From assembly GCA_041776485.1 (NCBI GenBank), contig JBHBQE010000006.1:62001-126000 (forward strand): a DNA stretch of 64,000 bases, given 5' to 3'. This DNA comes from JBHBQE01 sp041776485. GTDB lineage: Bacteria > Bacillota > Clostridia > Lachnospirales > Lachnospiraceae. Positions 51,680-61,331 of the stretch are shown here, piece after piece. Position numbers and translations under genes: made by a program. Position 1 is the first letter of the stretch, and every line of letters begins with the position of its first letter. The notes beneath the pieces are model-generated. The model saw only the letters and a list, made by a program, of their open reading frames with translations, ran no database searches and was not told the origin of the DNA.

Positions 51680-52714
51680 ATGGAATTTAATCTTACAGAA
51701 AGACAAGCTAAAATTCTTGACCTGATAATTGAAAATTATATGAAAACAGGTGAACCTGTGGGAAGTCGTACAATTTCCAAGGCAAGTGACTTGAACTTAA
51801 GTTCAGCTACCATTAGAAATGAAATGAGCGATTTGGAGGAAATGGGACTTATTATTCAACCCCATACCTCCGCAGGCAGAATTCCCTCAGACGCAGCCTA
51901 CAGATTATATGTAAATCAGATTATAGAGAAAAAGGATGCTGAAATTACAGAGGTTAAGGAGCTGATGTTTGAGCGTACCGAAAAGCTGGAAAAAACATTA
52001 AAGCAGGTTATTAAGGTGCTTGCTAATAATACTCAGTATGCTACTATGATTTCTGCACCCACGCTTGTCGGCGGAAAGGTAAGATTTATCCAACTTTCAG
52101 CTGTTGATGAGGATAATCTTCTGGCTGTAGTGGTAATGGATCCTAATATTGTAAATAATAAGCTGCTTCAGCCTAAGAAAATGCCTGGTAATGAGGATAT
52201 CCTAAAGCTTAATATGCTTCTTAACACTACATTAAACGGTATTGCAGTATCAGAGATAAATTTGGCTCTTATGACAGCCCTTAGGAATCAGTGCGGCGGC
52301 TATGAGGATATTGTGGAGTGTGTACTTAACTCTATATCAGAGAGTATGGAAAATGATAAGGAGCTGGAAATATATACCAGTGGTGCCACCAATATATTTA
52401 AGTATCCGGAACTTGCAGACTCGAAATGTGCCAGTGCCATACTAAATACCTTTGAAGAAAAAGAGGAACTTGCGGAATTGATAAAGAATATTCAGGACAG
52501 CGAAGAGGAGGTTGGTACAGGCATTCAGGTATATATAGGTGAGGAAAGCGCCGTAAGTACCATGAAGGACTGTTCTGTTATGACAGCTACATATGATTTA
52601 GGGGGTGGAGTAAAGGGAACTGTGGGGATTGTAGGTCCTAAGCGAATGGATTATAAAAATGCACTGGAAAATTTAAAACAATTAAAAAGCCAGTTGGATA
52701 AGATGTTAACCTAG
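51680..52714 (+). CDS. hrcA: heat-inducible transcription repressor HrcA
   Basis: 344 residues from ATG 51680 (AGAGG five bases upstream; a GTG at 51674 overlaps that site). The winged helix at the start includes LTERQAKILDLIIENYM and VGSRTISKASDLNLSSATIRNEM, and the C-terminal domain ends in GGGVKGTVGIVGPKRMDY. HrcA is the repressor acting on CIRCE, so the operon is autoregulated, with GroE assisting HrcA folding in known cases. Confidence 0.95.
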   Translation: MEFNLTERQAKILDLIIENYMKTGEPVGSRTISKASDLNLSSATIRNEMSDLEEMGLIIQPHTSAGRIPSDAAYRLYVNQIIEKKDAEITEVKELMFERTEKLEKTLKQVIKVLANNTQYATMISAPTLVGGKVRFIQLSAVDEDNLLAVVVMDPNIVNNKLLQPKKMPGNEDILKLNMLLNTTLNGIAVSEINLALMTALRNQCGGYEDIVECVLNSISESMENDKELEIYTSGATNIFKYPELADSKCASAILNTFEEKEELAELIKNIQDSEEEVGTGIQVYIGEESAVSTMKDCSVMTATYDLGGGVKGTVGIVGPKRMDYKNALENLKQLKSQLDKMLT

Positions 52715-52723
52715 GAAGGAAGT

Positions 52724-53323
52724 GTGGTTTTGGAAAAGAAGATAAGAAAAAAAGCTGTTAAAACTGAAAGCTGCAAAGAGAAATTGGATAAAAAAGAGGA
52801 GTTAGAAAATGATGTGGCAAAAAATATAAAGGAAGATTCCCCGGAAGAAGGAAAAGATGAAAATATAGAGGAGGCTCCTTGCAAAGAGGAGGAAAAAGAT
52901 GTAAGAGATAAAAAAATAGAGGAGCTGCAGGATAAACTCCTCAGAAATCAGGCGGAATTTGAGAATTTTCGCCGCCGCAGTGAAAAGGAAAAGTCAGATA
53001 TGTTCGGGGGAGGAGCATTATCTGTTTTGGAGAAGATTATCCCTGTAATAGATAATTTTGAAAGGGGATTAGAGGCGGCTGATGATACGGCATTCGCCGA
53101 GGGCATGAAGATGATATATAAGCAGCTTATGACCTCCCTGAATGAAATGGGAGTTAGTGAGATAGAAGCATTGGGAGAAACATTTGATCCTGATTATCAC
53201 AATGCAGTAATGCATGAGGATAATGAGGAGGTTGGAGAAAATGAAATCACACAGGTTCTCCAAAAAGGATACAAATATAACGACAGCATTATTCGCCATA
53301 GTATGGTGAAGGTTGCAAATTAA
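52724..53323 (+). CDS. grpE: nucleotide exchange factor GrpE
   Basis: 199 residues. A charged N-terminal extension and coiled coil (about 60-95, including RNQAEFENFRRRSEKEK) precede the dimer head (IIPVIDNFERGL) and the beta domain (FDPDYHNAVMHED, then KGYKYNDSIIRHSMVKV). Starts at GTG 52724 or TTG 52730; AGGAAGGA lies just upstream of both and the choice is uncertain. GrpE releases ADP from DnaK. Ten bases after hrcA. Confidence 0.93.
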   Translation: MVLEKKIRKKAVKTESCKEKLDKKEELENDVAKNIKEDSPEEGKDENIEEAPCKEEEKDVRDKKIEELQDKLLRNQAEFENFRRRSEKEKSDMFGGGALSVLEKIIPVIDNFERGLEAADDTAFAEGMKMIYKQLMTSLNEMGVSEIEALGETFDPDYHNAVMHEDNEEVGENEITQVLQKGYKYNDSIIRHSMVKVAN

Positions 53324-53338
53324 GAAAGGATGTAAATC

Positions 53339-55222
53339 ATGGGAAAGATTATAGGTATTGACCTGGGAACAACAAATAGCTGCGTAGCAGTTATGGAGGG
53401 TGGAAAGCCCACAGTTATAGCAAATCAGGAAGGAGCCAGGACTACCCCTTCAATTGTGGCATTTACAAAGTCCGGTGAAAGATTAGTTGGTGAGCCTGCC
53501 AAGCGTCAGGCGGTTACAAATGCAGAAAAGACTATTTCCTCTATTAAGAGGGATATGGGAACAGATAGGGGAAGAAGTATTGATGATAAAAAATATTCTC
53601 CCCAGCAAATATCTGCAATGATACTTCAGAAAATGAAAGCGGATGCGGAAAATTACTTAGGTGAAAAGGTTACCGAGGCGGTAATTACTGTTCCTGCATA
53701 TTTCAATGACGCGCAGCGTCAAGCTACAAAGGACGCAGGAAAGATTGCGGGATTGGATGTTAAGCGTATTATAAATGAGCCTACAGCGGCAGCTCTTGCC
53801 TATGGACTTGATAACGAGCATGAGCAGAAAATAATGGTATATGACCTGGGCGGAGGAACCTTTGACGTATCTATTATCGAAATAGGAGACGGTGTTATCG
53901 AAGTGCTGTCCACCAGTGGAGATAATAAGCTTGGGGGAGATGACTTTGATCAAAAGATAACAGATTGGATGCTTCAGGAGTTTAAAGCTAAGGAGGGTGT
54001 AGACCTTTCAACTGATAAAATGGCTCTCCAGCGTTTAAAAGAGGCAGCAGAAAAGGCGAAAAAAGAGCTTTCTTCAGCCACCACAACCAATATTAATCTG
54101 CCCTTTATTACAGCTACAAATGAGGGACCTAAGCATTTTGATATTGATTTAACAAGGGCTAAATTTGATGAACTTACACATGACTTGGTGGAAAGAACTG
54201 CCGTACCTGTACAGAATGCTTTAAAGGACGCAGGACTTGTGGCTTCTGAATTATCCAAGGTACTTTTAGTTGGCGGTTCCACAAGAATGTTATCAGTTCA
54301 GGACAAGGTAAAGGCGCTTACAGGCCATGAGCCTTCCAAGACTCTTAACCCGGATGAGTGTGTAGCAATAGGAGCATGTATCCAGGGCGGTAAGCTGGCA
54401 GGAGACGCAGGAGCGGGAGAAATTCTTCTTCTTGATGTTACTCCCCTTTCTCTTTCCATTGAGACTATGGGTGGAGTTGCTACTAAGCTTATTGAAAGAA
54501 ACACAACTATACCTACCAAAAAAAGTCAGGTATTCTCCACAGCAGAGGATAACCAGACTGCAGTGGATATAAATGTAGTTCAAGGTGAAAGACAGTTTGC
54601 CAGGGATAATAAATCATTAGGACAGTTCCGTTTGGATGGTATCCCTCCCGCAAGACGCGGTATGCCTCAGATTGAGGTTACCTTTGATATTGACGCTAAT
54701 GGAATTGTTAATGTTTCCGCTAAGGATTTGGGTACAGGAAAGGAGCAGCACATTACAATTACGGCAGGTTCTAATATGTCCGATGAGGATATTGATAAGG
54801 CTGTAAAGGAAGCTGCAGAGTATGAGGCACAGGATAGAAAACGTAAGGAAGCAATTGACGCTAAAAATGACGCTGATTCCTTTGTATTCCAGACTGAAAA
54901 TGCATTAAAGGAAGTGGGCGACAAATTGGATTCTGCAGATAAGCAGTCTGTGGAAGATGATGTTAATGCCTTAAAGGCGCTGTTAAAGAAATATGAAAAT
55001 GTTGAAGATATGACAGAGTCTGATGTATCTGATATAAAGGCTGCAAAGGAAAAGCTGACAGAGAGTGCTCAGAAGGTATTTTCAAAAATGTATGAGCAGG
55101 CTCAGCAAGCTGCCGGTAATCCGGACATGGGCGGAGCAGGTTCTGATATGACAAATGCTGCAGGAAGTTCGGATAAGGGCTCAGACGATTCAGTTGTAGA
55201 TGCCGATTTTAAGGAAGTTTAA
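53339..55222 (+). CDS. dnaK: chaperone DnaK (Hsp70)
   Basis: 627 residues. ATPase domain: GKIIGIDLGTTNSCVAVM at the start, VYDLGGGTFDVSI near 166 and LLVGGSTRMLSVQ near 307. Substrate domain: LLDVTPLSLSIETMGG near 365. The tail is Gly/Ala/Asp-rich and ends VVDADFKEV, similar to the EEVD-like bacterial ends. It lacks the 24-residue loop of Gram-negative DnaK (DMGTDRGRSIDDKKYSP at about 66-82), as normal for Firmicutes. Confidence 0.97.
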   Translation: MGKIIGIDLGTTNSCVAVMEGGKPTVIANQEGARTTPSIVAFTKSGERLVGEPAKRQAVTNAEKTISSIKRDMGTDRGRSIDDKKYSPQQISAMILQKMKADAENYLGEKVTEAVITVPAYFNDAQRQATKDAGKIAGLDVKRIINEPTAAALAYGLDNEHEQKIMVYDLGGGTFDVSIIEIGDGVIEVLSTSGDNKLGGDDFDQKITDWMLQEFKAKEGVDLSTDKMALQRLKEAAEKAKKELSSATTTNINLPFITATNEGPKHFDIDLTRAKFDELTHDLVERTAVPVQNALKDAGLVASELSKVLLVGGSTRMLSVQDKVKALTGHEPSKTLNPDECVAIGACIQGGKLAGDAGAGEILLLDVTPLSLSIETMGGVATKLIERNTTIPTKKSQVFSTAEDNQTAVDINVVQGERQFARDNKSLGQFRLDGIPPARRGMPQIEVTFDIDANGIVNVSAKDLGTGKEQHITITAGSNMSDEDIDKAVKEAAEYEAQDRKRKEAIDAKNDADSFVFQTENALKEVGDKLDSADKQSVEDDVNALKALLKKYENVEDMTESDVSDIKAAKEKLTESAQKVFSKMYEQAQQAAGNPDMGGAGSDMTNAAGSSDKGSDDSVVDADFKEV

Positions 55223-55225
55223 TAT

Positions 55226-56365
55226 ATGTCAGAACAAAAACGAGATTATTATGAGGTGCTTGGTGTAGCCAAGGGTGCCAGTGAGTCTGAGATAAAAAAA
55301 GCATATAGGGTTTTGGCGAAAAAATATCATCCGGATTCACACCCCGGTGATAAGGAGGCGGAAGCAAAATTTAAAGAGGCTTCTGAAGCTTATGCTGTCC
55401 TTATTGATTCAGACAAGCGAGCTAAATATGATCAATTCGGTCATCAGGCATTTTCCGGCGGTGCCGGGGGATATGGCGGATTTGATTTTTCTGATATTGA
55501 TTTGTCAGATATCTTTGGCGGATTTGGCGGAATATTTGATGAGTTTTTCGGCGGTGGCGGTTCCTTTGGCAGAGGTGCCAGAAACGGTCCTATGAGGGGT
55601 GCCAACCTTAGAACTTCTGTGCTGATTTCCTTTGAAGAGGCGGCATTTGGCTGCGAAAAGGAATTGGAACTTAACCTTAAGGATGTATGCGAAACCTGTG
55701 CAGGTTCCGGCGCCAAGCCCGGAACCTCTAAGGTTAAATGCCCTAAATGTGATGGTAAGGGCAGGGTTGTTATGATGCAGCGCTCTATTTTCGGTCAGGT
55801 TCAGCAGGTTACCACCTGTCCTGATTGTAACGGTGAGGGAGAGATTATCAGAGAAAAGTGTGTTTCCTGCGGCGGGAGCGGATATGTTAGTAAGAGAAAG
55901 AAAATATCCGTTAGCATTCCTGCCGGCATAGATAATGGTGAGGTGGTACGTATCCGTGATATGGGTGAGCCGGGATTTAGAGGTGGTCCCCGAGGAGATT
56001 TAATGGTTGAGATTAGAGTTTCTCCCCATAGAATCTTCCAAAGGAGAAATTATGATATTTTTTCATCTGCCCCTATTTCATATGCAGAAGCTGCATTAGG
56101 GGGAGATGTGCTTATAGATACCTTAGATGGAAAGGTGTCTGTGAGCATTAAGCCGGGAACTCAAACTGATACCCAAATGAGACTGAGGGGAAAGGGTGTA
56201 CCGTCCCTTAGAAACAGAAATTCCAGAGGAGATCATTATGTGACATTTATTGTACAGGTACCAACAGATCTTTCGGGAGAGGCAAAGGCAGCTCTTAAGC
56301 ATTTTGATGAGCTGGTAAATACTGCAGAAGGTAAAAAGAATAAGAAAAAAGGCTTCTTTAATTAA
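55226..56365 (+). CDS. dnaJ: chaperone DnaJ (Hsp40)
   Basis: 379 residues. J domain with the HPD motif (KYHPDSHPGD near residue 33), a Gly/Phe-rich region (about 78-120), four zinc-finger repeats of the CxxCxGxG type (CETCAGSG, CPKCDGKG, CPDCNGEG, CVSCGGSG, about 150-220) and the C-terminal peptide-binding domain. It stimulates DnaK ATPase activity. Three bases after dnaK. Confidence 0.97.
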   Translation: MSEQKRDYYEVLGVAKGASESEIKKAYRVLAKKYHPDSHPGDKEAEAKFKEASEAYAVLIDSDKRAKYDQFGHQAFSGGAGGYGGFDFSDIDLSDIFGGFGGIFDEFFGGGGSFGRGARNGPMRGANLRTSVLISFEEAAFGCEKELELNLKDVCETCAGSGAKPGTSKVKCPKCDGKGRVVMMQRSIFGQVQQVTTCPDCNGEGEIIREKCVSCGGSGYVSKRKKISVSIPAGIDNGEVVRIRDMGEPGFRGGPRGDLMVEIRVSPHRIFQRRNYDIFSSAPISYAEAALGGDVLIDTLDGKVSVSIKPGTQTDTQMRLRGKGVPSLRNRNSRGDHYVTFIVQVPTDLSGEAKAALKHFDELVNTAEGKKNKKKGFFN

Positions 56366-56376
56366 TAAGGACTGAT

Positions 56377-57294
56377 ATGGAATATAAAAAGCTTAGGGCA
56401 AATATAAAAAAGGAGGAGCTTGAGGTTCTTATTGGTATTCTTTTAGATAATGATATAGAAGGATATGAAATATTAGATGATAGTTTTGAATCGGATCCTG
56501 ACGGACAGGATTTTGAGGAACTTATTCCTGATTTAGAGGGGTTTAGCAAAGACCCCTCTGTTATTTTTTATTTGACAAATGCTGATGATGAAAGTGATAT
56601 AATCTCTCAGATATACAAAAGTATTCCAGAGGCAGATATTTCAGTTTCTGTAGAAAATGAAGATAGTTGGAAAGATAAATGGAAAGAATATTTTCACTCT
56701 TTTTTAGTTGGGGATATTTTAATTAAGCCATCATGGGAGGATTATTCTGGCGATAAAACTGTAATTGAGATTGATCCGGGTATGGCGTTTGGAACAGGAG
56801 CCCATGAGTCTACAAGGCTATGTATAGAGGAACTCATTAATCTAAAGGATTTATCAAAGGCTAAGTTTTTAGATATAGGCTGTGGAAGCGGCATACTGTC
56901 ATTGGTGGCTGATAAACTGGGCTGTACAGATATAACAGGAATTGATATAACAAAGGATTGTATAGATACCAGTCTTGAAAATTTTAACAAAAATAATATC
57001 CCTCCCGATAATTATAAATTATATCAGACGAATTTGATTACAGAGTGTGAGATTAGGGATGATAAACTTAAAGATAATGGATATGATATAATCTGCGCAA
57101 ATATATTGGCAGATATATTAATGGAGCTTATGCCGATATTTTTCAGTAAGCTGAAATCTACAGGAGTATTGATTTTAAGCGGAATAATTGATACAAAAAG
57201 ATACAGGGTAATAGCCTGTATGAAAGAGGCAGGATTTACTGTTACAGATACTAATACCATGGGAGAGTGGTGTATGGTTAAGGGTAGGAAATGA
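56377..57294 (+). CDS. prmA: ribosomal protein L11 methyltransferase
   Basis: 305 residues. The N-terminal substrate domain ends near 95 (DSWKDKWKEYFHSFLVG); the SAM-binding domain has PGMAFGTGAHESTRLCIE near 132 (PrmA signature), LDIGCGSGILSL near 165, and ICANILADILMELMP near 235 (NxL/I motif). PrmA trimethylates L11. In many Firmicutes it follows dnaJ, as here. Its last codons overlap the next start as ATGA. Confidence 0.93.
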   Translation: MEYKKLRANIKKEELEVLIGILLDNDIEGYEILDDSFESDPDGQDFEELIPDLEGFSKDPSVIFYLTNADDESDIISQIYKSIPEADISVSVENEDSWKDKWKEYFHSFLVGDILIKPSWEDYSGDKTVIEIDPGMAFGTGAHESTRLCIEELINLKDLSKAKFLDIGCGSGILSLVADKLGCTDITGIDITKDCIDTSLENFNKNNIPPDNYKLYQTNLITECEIRDDKLKDNGYDIICANILADILMELMPIFFSKLKSTGVLILSGIIDTKRYRVIACMKEAGFTVTDTNTMGEWCMVKGRK

Positions 57295-58445
57295 AAGAAA
57301 TTTATTTAGATAATGCAGCCACAACAAGAACTTTAGATGAAAGCGGAAAAATAATGCTTTCCATTATGACAAAGGAGTATGGAAATCCGTCATCTATTCA
57401 TAATAAAGGTTTTTTTGCAGAAAAGCATATTAAAAACGCAAGAGAGACCGTTGCCGGAATATTGGATTGCAGGCCGAAGGAAATTATATTTACAGCAGGC
57501 GGAACAGAGTCTGATAATCTGGCTGTTATTGGAGGTGCAAGGGCAAATAAAAGGACGGGAAAGCATATAATTACCAGCAGCATTGAACATTCTGCAGTTT
57601 CAAAGGCTGTAAAATATCTGGAGGAAAAAGAGGGCTTTGAAGTTACTTATATTCCCTGTGACAGCGAAGGAATAGTAAATACTGCTTTAATTAAAGAGGC
57701 AATCAGAGAGGATACTATTCTTATTTCCGTTATGTATATTAATAATGAGACAGGAAGCGTTCAGCCTATAGATGAAATATCAAAAATTATTAAATCCACA
57801 GGAAGCAGTATAATATTTCATGTAGATGCAACTCAGGCAGTGGGAAAGTACAGAATCAGTCTCAGAAATTCAAGGATAGATTTATTGACAGGATCCTCCC
57901 ATAAGTTTCATGGGCCAAAGGGTGTAGGATTTTTGTATAAAAAAGAGGATATAAAGCTGGAACCTATTATAATAGGAGGTGGACAGGAATCCGGATTTAG
58001 AAGCGGCACTGAAAACGTTGCAGGAATTGCAGGAATGGCAAATTCATTGTTTTATGTATCCTGCAACCAGGAAGATAGTTTTAGCAGAGTAAGTAAATTA
58101 AAGGAAGATTTTATCAACGGAATATCTGATATTGAGGGTGTATATGTAAACGGAAGCAGGAAAGGTTCTCCCTATATAGTTAATGTTAGCTTTACAAGGC
58201 TTAGGGGAGAGGTGCTGATACATGCATTGGAGGATAAGGGAATATATGTTTCGTCTTCCTCCGCATGCAGTTCTCATTCTCAAAAGCCAAGCTCCGTGCT
58301 TTCTGCAATGGGACTTAGCAATGAGAGAATGGAGTCAGCCATTAGATTCAGTTTTTCCATTGATACAACTGAAGAGGAAATAAATAATACAATCGAGGCT
58401 TTAAAGGAGTTAGAGCCTATGCTTTCAAGGTTTAAAAGGGTGTAA
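57291..58445 (+). CDS. cysteine desulfurase (NifS/IscS type)
   Basis: 384 residues of the class V aminotransferase fold. YLDNAATT at residues 4-11, TAGGTESDNLAV near 66, FHVDATQAVGKYRI near 180, PLP lysine in GSSHKFHGPKG near 203 and the persulfide-forming Cys in SSSSACSSHSQKPSS near 322. It is coupled to prmA (ATGA overlap) and followed one base later by thiI. The pairing suggests it supplies sulfur to ThiI (NifZ-like role) for tRNA thiolation. Confidence 0.9.
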   Translation: MKEIYLDNAATTRTLDESGKIMLSIMTKEYGNPSSIHNKGFFAEKHIKNARETVAGILDCRPKEIIFTAGGTESDNLAVIGGARANKRTGKHIITSSIEHSAVSKAVKYLEEKEGFEVTYIPCDSEGIVNTALIKEAIREDTILISVMYINNETGSVQPIDEISKIIKSTGSSIIFHVDATQAVGKYRISLRNSRIDLLTGSSHKFHGPKGVGFLYKKEDIKLEPIIIGGGQESGFRSGTENVAGIAGMANSLFYVSCNQEDSFSRVSKLKEDFINGISDIEGVYVNGSRKGSPYIVNVSFTRLRGEVLIHALEDKGIYVSSSSACSSHSQKPSSVLSAMGLSNERMESAIRFSFSIDTTEEEINNTIEALKELEPMLSRFKRV

Positions 58446-58446
58446 T

Positions 58447-59631
58447 ATGTCAAAGGCATTTCTTATTAAGTACGCAGAAATAGGATTAAAGGGCAAAAAC
58501 AGAAGTATATTTGAAAAACGCCTGGTTTCAGATATAAGTCATGCATTAAGAAATTTTAAGGAGAATTTTAAGGTTCTTCGTCCCCAGGGTCGTATATTTA
58601 TTGAATTTAAAGAGGATGTTTCCGATGACAATGTTATTTCCGCCCTGGGATTTGTATTTGGAATTGCAGGGATTTCTCCTATTTTTGAAACTGATGTTAA
58701 GGATTTTGATGAGCTTTCAAAGGAGATTATAGGCTATTTAAAGACTCAGGATATTAGTGAATATACTACATTTAAGGTTAATGCAAGACGTTCTAAGAAA
58801 AATTATCCGTTAAATTCCATGGAAATAAATTCACAGCTTGGAGAAGCTGTACTTTTAAATTATCCTTATTTAAAGGTGGATGTGCATAAGCCACAACTTA
58901 ATATATCGGTGGAAATAAGGGAAAAGGTTTCAGTATATATTAAGGAGGTTTCCGGATTAAACGGTTTGCCTAAGGGTTCCGGAGCAAAGGCAACCTTGTT
59001 ATTATCAGGGGGAATAGATAGTCCGGTTGCCGGATTTATGATGGCAAAGCGAGGCTGTCCGATTAATGCGGTATATTTTCATGCACCACCCTATACTTCC
59101 GAAAGAGCCAAACAAAAGGTGGTGGATTTGGCAGGTCTTGTATCAAGATACACAGGTGAAATCAGGCTTTATTCCGTTAATTTTACAAAAATACAAATGG
59201 CAATTTATGAGCATTGCCCTCATGAAGAATTAACTATAATTATGCGCAGATATATGATGAGGATAGCGGAGTATTTTGCAAATAAAGAAGGCTCTTTAGG
59301 ATTGGTGACGGGAGAAAGTTTAGGACAGGTTGCCAGTCAGACAATGGAGTCTTTGTTATGTACGGATTCTGTAGTAACACTTCCGATTTACCGTCCTCTT
59401 ATAGGTCTTGACAAGCTTGAAATAATAGAAAGAGCAGAGAAAATAGGAACCTATGAAACCTCTATTTTGCCGTTTGAGGATTGCTGTACAATATTTGTTG
59501 CAAAGCACCCGGTAACAAAACCGAGACTTCACATAATTGAAAAATCAGAGGAAAGGCTTTCTGAAATAATCTCTGAATTGGTAGACGAAGCAATTAATAC
59601 AGCAGAAATAATTATTGTTGACAGGAGCTAA
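58447..59631 (+). CDS. thiI: tRNA 4-thiouridine sulfurtransferase ThiI
   Basis: 394 residues. N-terminal ferredoxin-like/THUMP region (RIFIEFKED near 48, FKVNARRSKKNYP near 117) followed by a PP-loop ATPase domain (LLSGGIDSPVAGFMM near 183). There is no C-terminal rhodanese domain, the short form usual in Firmicutes. ThiI makes s4U8 in tRNA and in some species sulfurates ThiS. It directly follows its presumed sulfur donor. Ends overlapping the convergent HPr-like gene by four bases. Confidence 0.92.
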   Translation: MSKAFLIKYAEIGLKGKNRSIFEKRLVSDISHALRNFKENFKVLRPQGRIFIEFKEDVSDDNVISALGFVFGIAGISPIFETDVKDFDELSKEIIGYLKTQDISEYTTFKVNARRSKKNYPLNSMEINSQLGEAVLLNYPYLKVDVHKPQLNISVEIREKVSVYIKEVSGLNGLPKGSGAKATLLLSGGIDSPVAGFMMAKRGCPINAVYFHAPPYTSERAKQKVVDLAGLVSRYTGEIRLYSVNFTKIQMAIYEHCPHEELTIIMRRYMMRIAEYFANKEGSLGLVTGESLGQVASQTMESLLCTDSVVTLPIYRPLIGLDKLEIIERAEKIGTYETSILPFEDCCTIFVAKHPVTKPRLHIIEKSEERLSEIISELVDEAINTAEIIIVDRS

Positions 59632-59873
59632 AGAATAAAGTCAGAAAGAGCGGATTTTATTCTTGCTATTTCCTCAGGGTCGTCACTATGTATGGCTAAT
59701 TCAATTCCTGAGGATAAATCCAGTGAGAATATTCCCATAATGGACTTGGCATCTATAATATAACGTCCGCTAAGGAGGTCAAATTCACAGTTGAACCGAT
59801 TTACAATATCAACAAATTCTTTAACATGTGTGGTGGAATCCTCTGCCGGAAATGAAATAGATACAGATTGCAT
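59628..59873 (-). CDS. HPr-like protein without the phosphorylatable His motif
   Basis: 81 residues, size of HPr. The regulatory Ser46 region is conserved (DAKSIMGIFSLDL, Ser44 here), but the catalytic HARPA sequence around His15 is replaced by STTHVKEF; a His sits at 16, out of register by one to two positions. This is the situation of Crh, the HPr homologue that only serves catabolite repression through Ser46. It may be a Crh analogue or a protein diverged to another role. RBS AGGAGG. Tail-to-tail overlap with thiI. Confidence 0.75.
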   Translation of the reverse strand: MQSVSISFPAEDSTTHVKEFVDIVNRFNCEFDLLSGRYIIDAKSIMGIFSLDLSSGIELAIHSDDPEEIARIKSALSDFIL

Positions 59874-59949
59874 ATTTGCCTCCTATTGGGATACAGTTAG
59901 CTTTATACCTTTATAAATTGTAAGTAATTATATAAAAAAAGTCAAATAT

Positions 59950-61272
59950 ATGGATAATACTGAAAATAAAATGAAAGCGGCAATCCACTCTTTAGGTTGT
60001 AAGGTTAATTCCTATGAAAGCACTGCCATGAAGGAAGCCTTGGAAAAAGCAGGTTATGAGATTGTAGATTTTACGGAAATTGCAGATGTATATGTGATAA
60101 ATACCTGTACAGTTACTGCGGTTGCAGATAAAAAATCCAGGCAGATTATCAGACGTGCCAAAAATAAAAATCCAAATGCAATTGTAGCGGCCTGCGGCTG
60201 CTACGTAGAAAAGAATGCTCAGGCAATTAATCATGACTGTGATATACTTCTAGGAAATGATACCAAGGTAAACCTGGTGGAGGAAATAAATAAGCTTTCT
60301 GCAAGCAGACAGTACAAGCAGGATACTGCTGATGATTTCCTGCCGAAAAACCCCAGCTTTAATCTTAGAGAATATATAGACAGTCCGATACATGCTCCGG
60401 ATGATAAGACCAGAGCCTTTATTAAAATTCAAGAGGGCTGCAATCAATTCTGCAGCTACTGCATTATCCCCTATGTAAGGGGCAGGAGCAGAAGCAGGGC
60501 GGTTGAAAGTATTATTTCTGAGGTGGAGAATATAGCAAAAACCCATAGAGAGTTGGTTTTTTGCGGAATTAACCTAAGTGATTATTCCTATGGAGGATAT
60601 GACTTATCCTATGTTATACAAAGGGTAAATGATATAGATGGTATAGAAAGAATCAGGCTGGGTTCCCTGGAACCTGATGTATTTACAAGGGATTTTGTGG
60701 ATACAATAAGTAAGTGTGAAAAGGTATGTAAGCATTTTCATTTTTCCCTGCAAAGCGCCAGCGACGATGTACTTGCTGTCATGAACAGAAGATATACATA
60801 TGGCTCCGTTAAATCTGCTGTTGATTTATTAAACAGTTATTATTATAAGCCTGCGATTTGTGCTGATATAATAGCCGGATTTCCCTCAGAAAGTCAAAAA
60901 GATTTTGAAACAGGCTATGAAAGAATAAGAGATAATAAGCTCTTTCAGCTCCATGTATTTCCTTTTTCCAAAAGAAAAGGAACCAAAGCCTATAATATGC
61001 AGGCTCTACCCTCTGATATTGTAAGTAAAAGGGCAAAATCCCTTATAAATCTGTCGGAGGAACTTGAGAGGGAATATAAAATCTCTCTCTTAGGGGATGA
61101 ATTGGAGGTGCTGTTTGAGGAGAAGCAGTATATTGGCGGGCAAAGCTGTGTCATAGGACATAGCAGAGAGTATATTAAATGCGCAATGGCTGCGGAAAAT
61201 GATTTAAGGGGAAGTATAGGTAAATACAGGGCAGAAAAACTTTTAGACAATGGATATTTAAGGGTTTTGTAA
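59950..61272 (+). CDS. mtaB: tRNA (N6-L-threonylcarbamoyladenosine(37)-C2)-methylthiotransferase MtaB
   Basis: 440 residues. Methylthiotransferase N-domain (SLGCKVNSYES near 13, NTCTVTAVADKKSRQ near 51), radical SAM motif GCNQFCSYCIIPYVRG near 163, HFHFSLQSASDDVL near 260 and a C-terminal TRAM region. The NTCTVT form identifies the MtaB group (ms2t6A) rather than MiaB. The ATG lacks a ribosome site; an A/T-rich TATAAA at 59931 could be its -10, leaving only a few leader bases. Confidence 0.9.
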   Translation: MDNTENKMKAAIHSLGCKVNSYESTAMKEALEKAGYEIVDFTEIADVYVINTCTVTAVADKKSRQIIRRAKNKNPNAIVAACGCYVEKNAQAINHDCDILLGNDTKVNLVEEINKLSASRQYKQDTADDFLPKNPSFNLREYIDSPIHAPDDKTRAFIKIQEGCNQFCSYCIIPYVRGRSRSRAVESIISEVENIAKTHRELVFCGINLSDYSYGGYDLSYVIQRVNDIDGIERIRLGSLEPDVFTRDFVDTISKCEKVCKHFHFSLQSASDDVLAVMNRRYTYGSVKSAVDLLNSYYYKPAICADIIAGFPSESQKDFETGYERIRDNKLFQLHVFPFSKRKGTKAYNMQALPSDIVSKRAKSLINLSEELEREYKISLLGDELEVLFEEKQYIGGQSCVIGHSREYIKCAMAAENDLRGSIGKYRAEKLLDNGYLRVL

Positions 61273-61293
61273 CTATGGCAGAATTGCAGTTAC

Positions 61294-61322
61294 TTTACTT
61301 TTACTGAAACATAGGCTAGAAT
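61294..61322 (+). promoter_or_regulatory. promoter of ireB, almost abutting the start codon
   Basis: TTTACT (61294-61299), 17 bases, TAGAAT (61317-61322). The ireB ATG is ten bases downstream of the -10 box and no Shine-Dalgarno sequence lies between, so a leaderless or near-leaderless transcript is predicted. Confidence 0.55.
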
Positions 61323-61331
61323 TAAATCATT

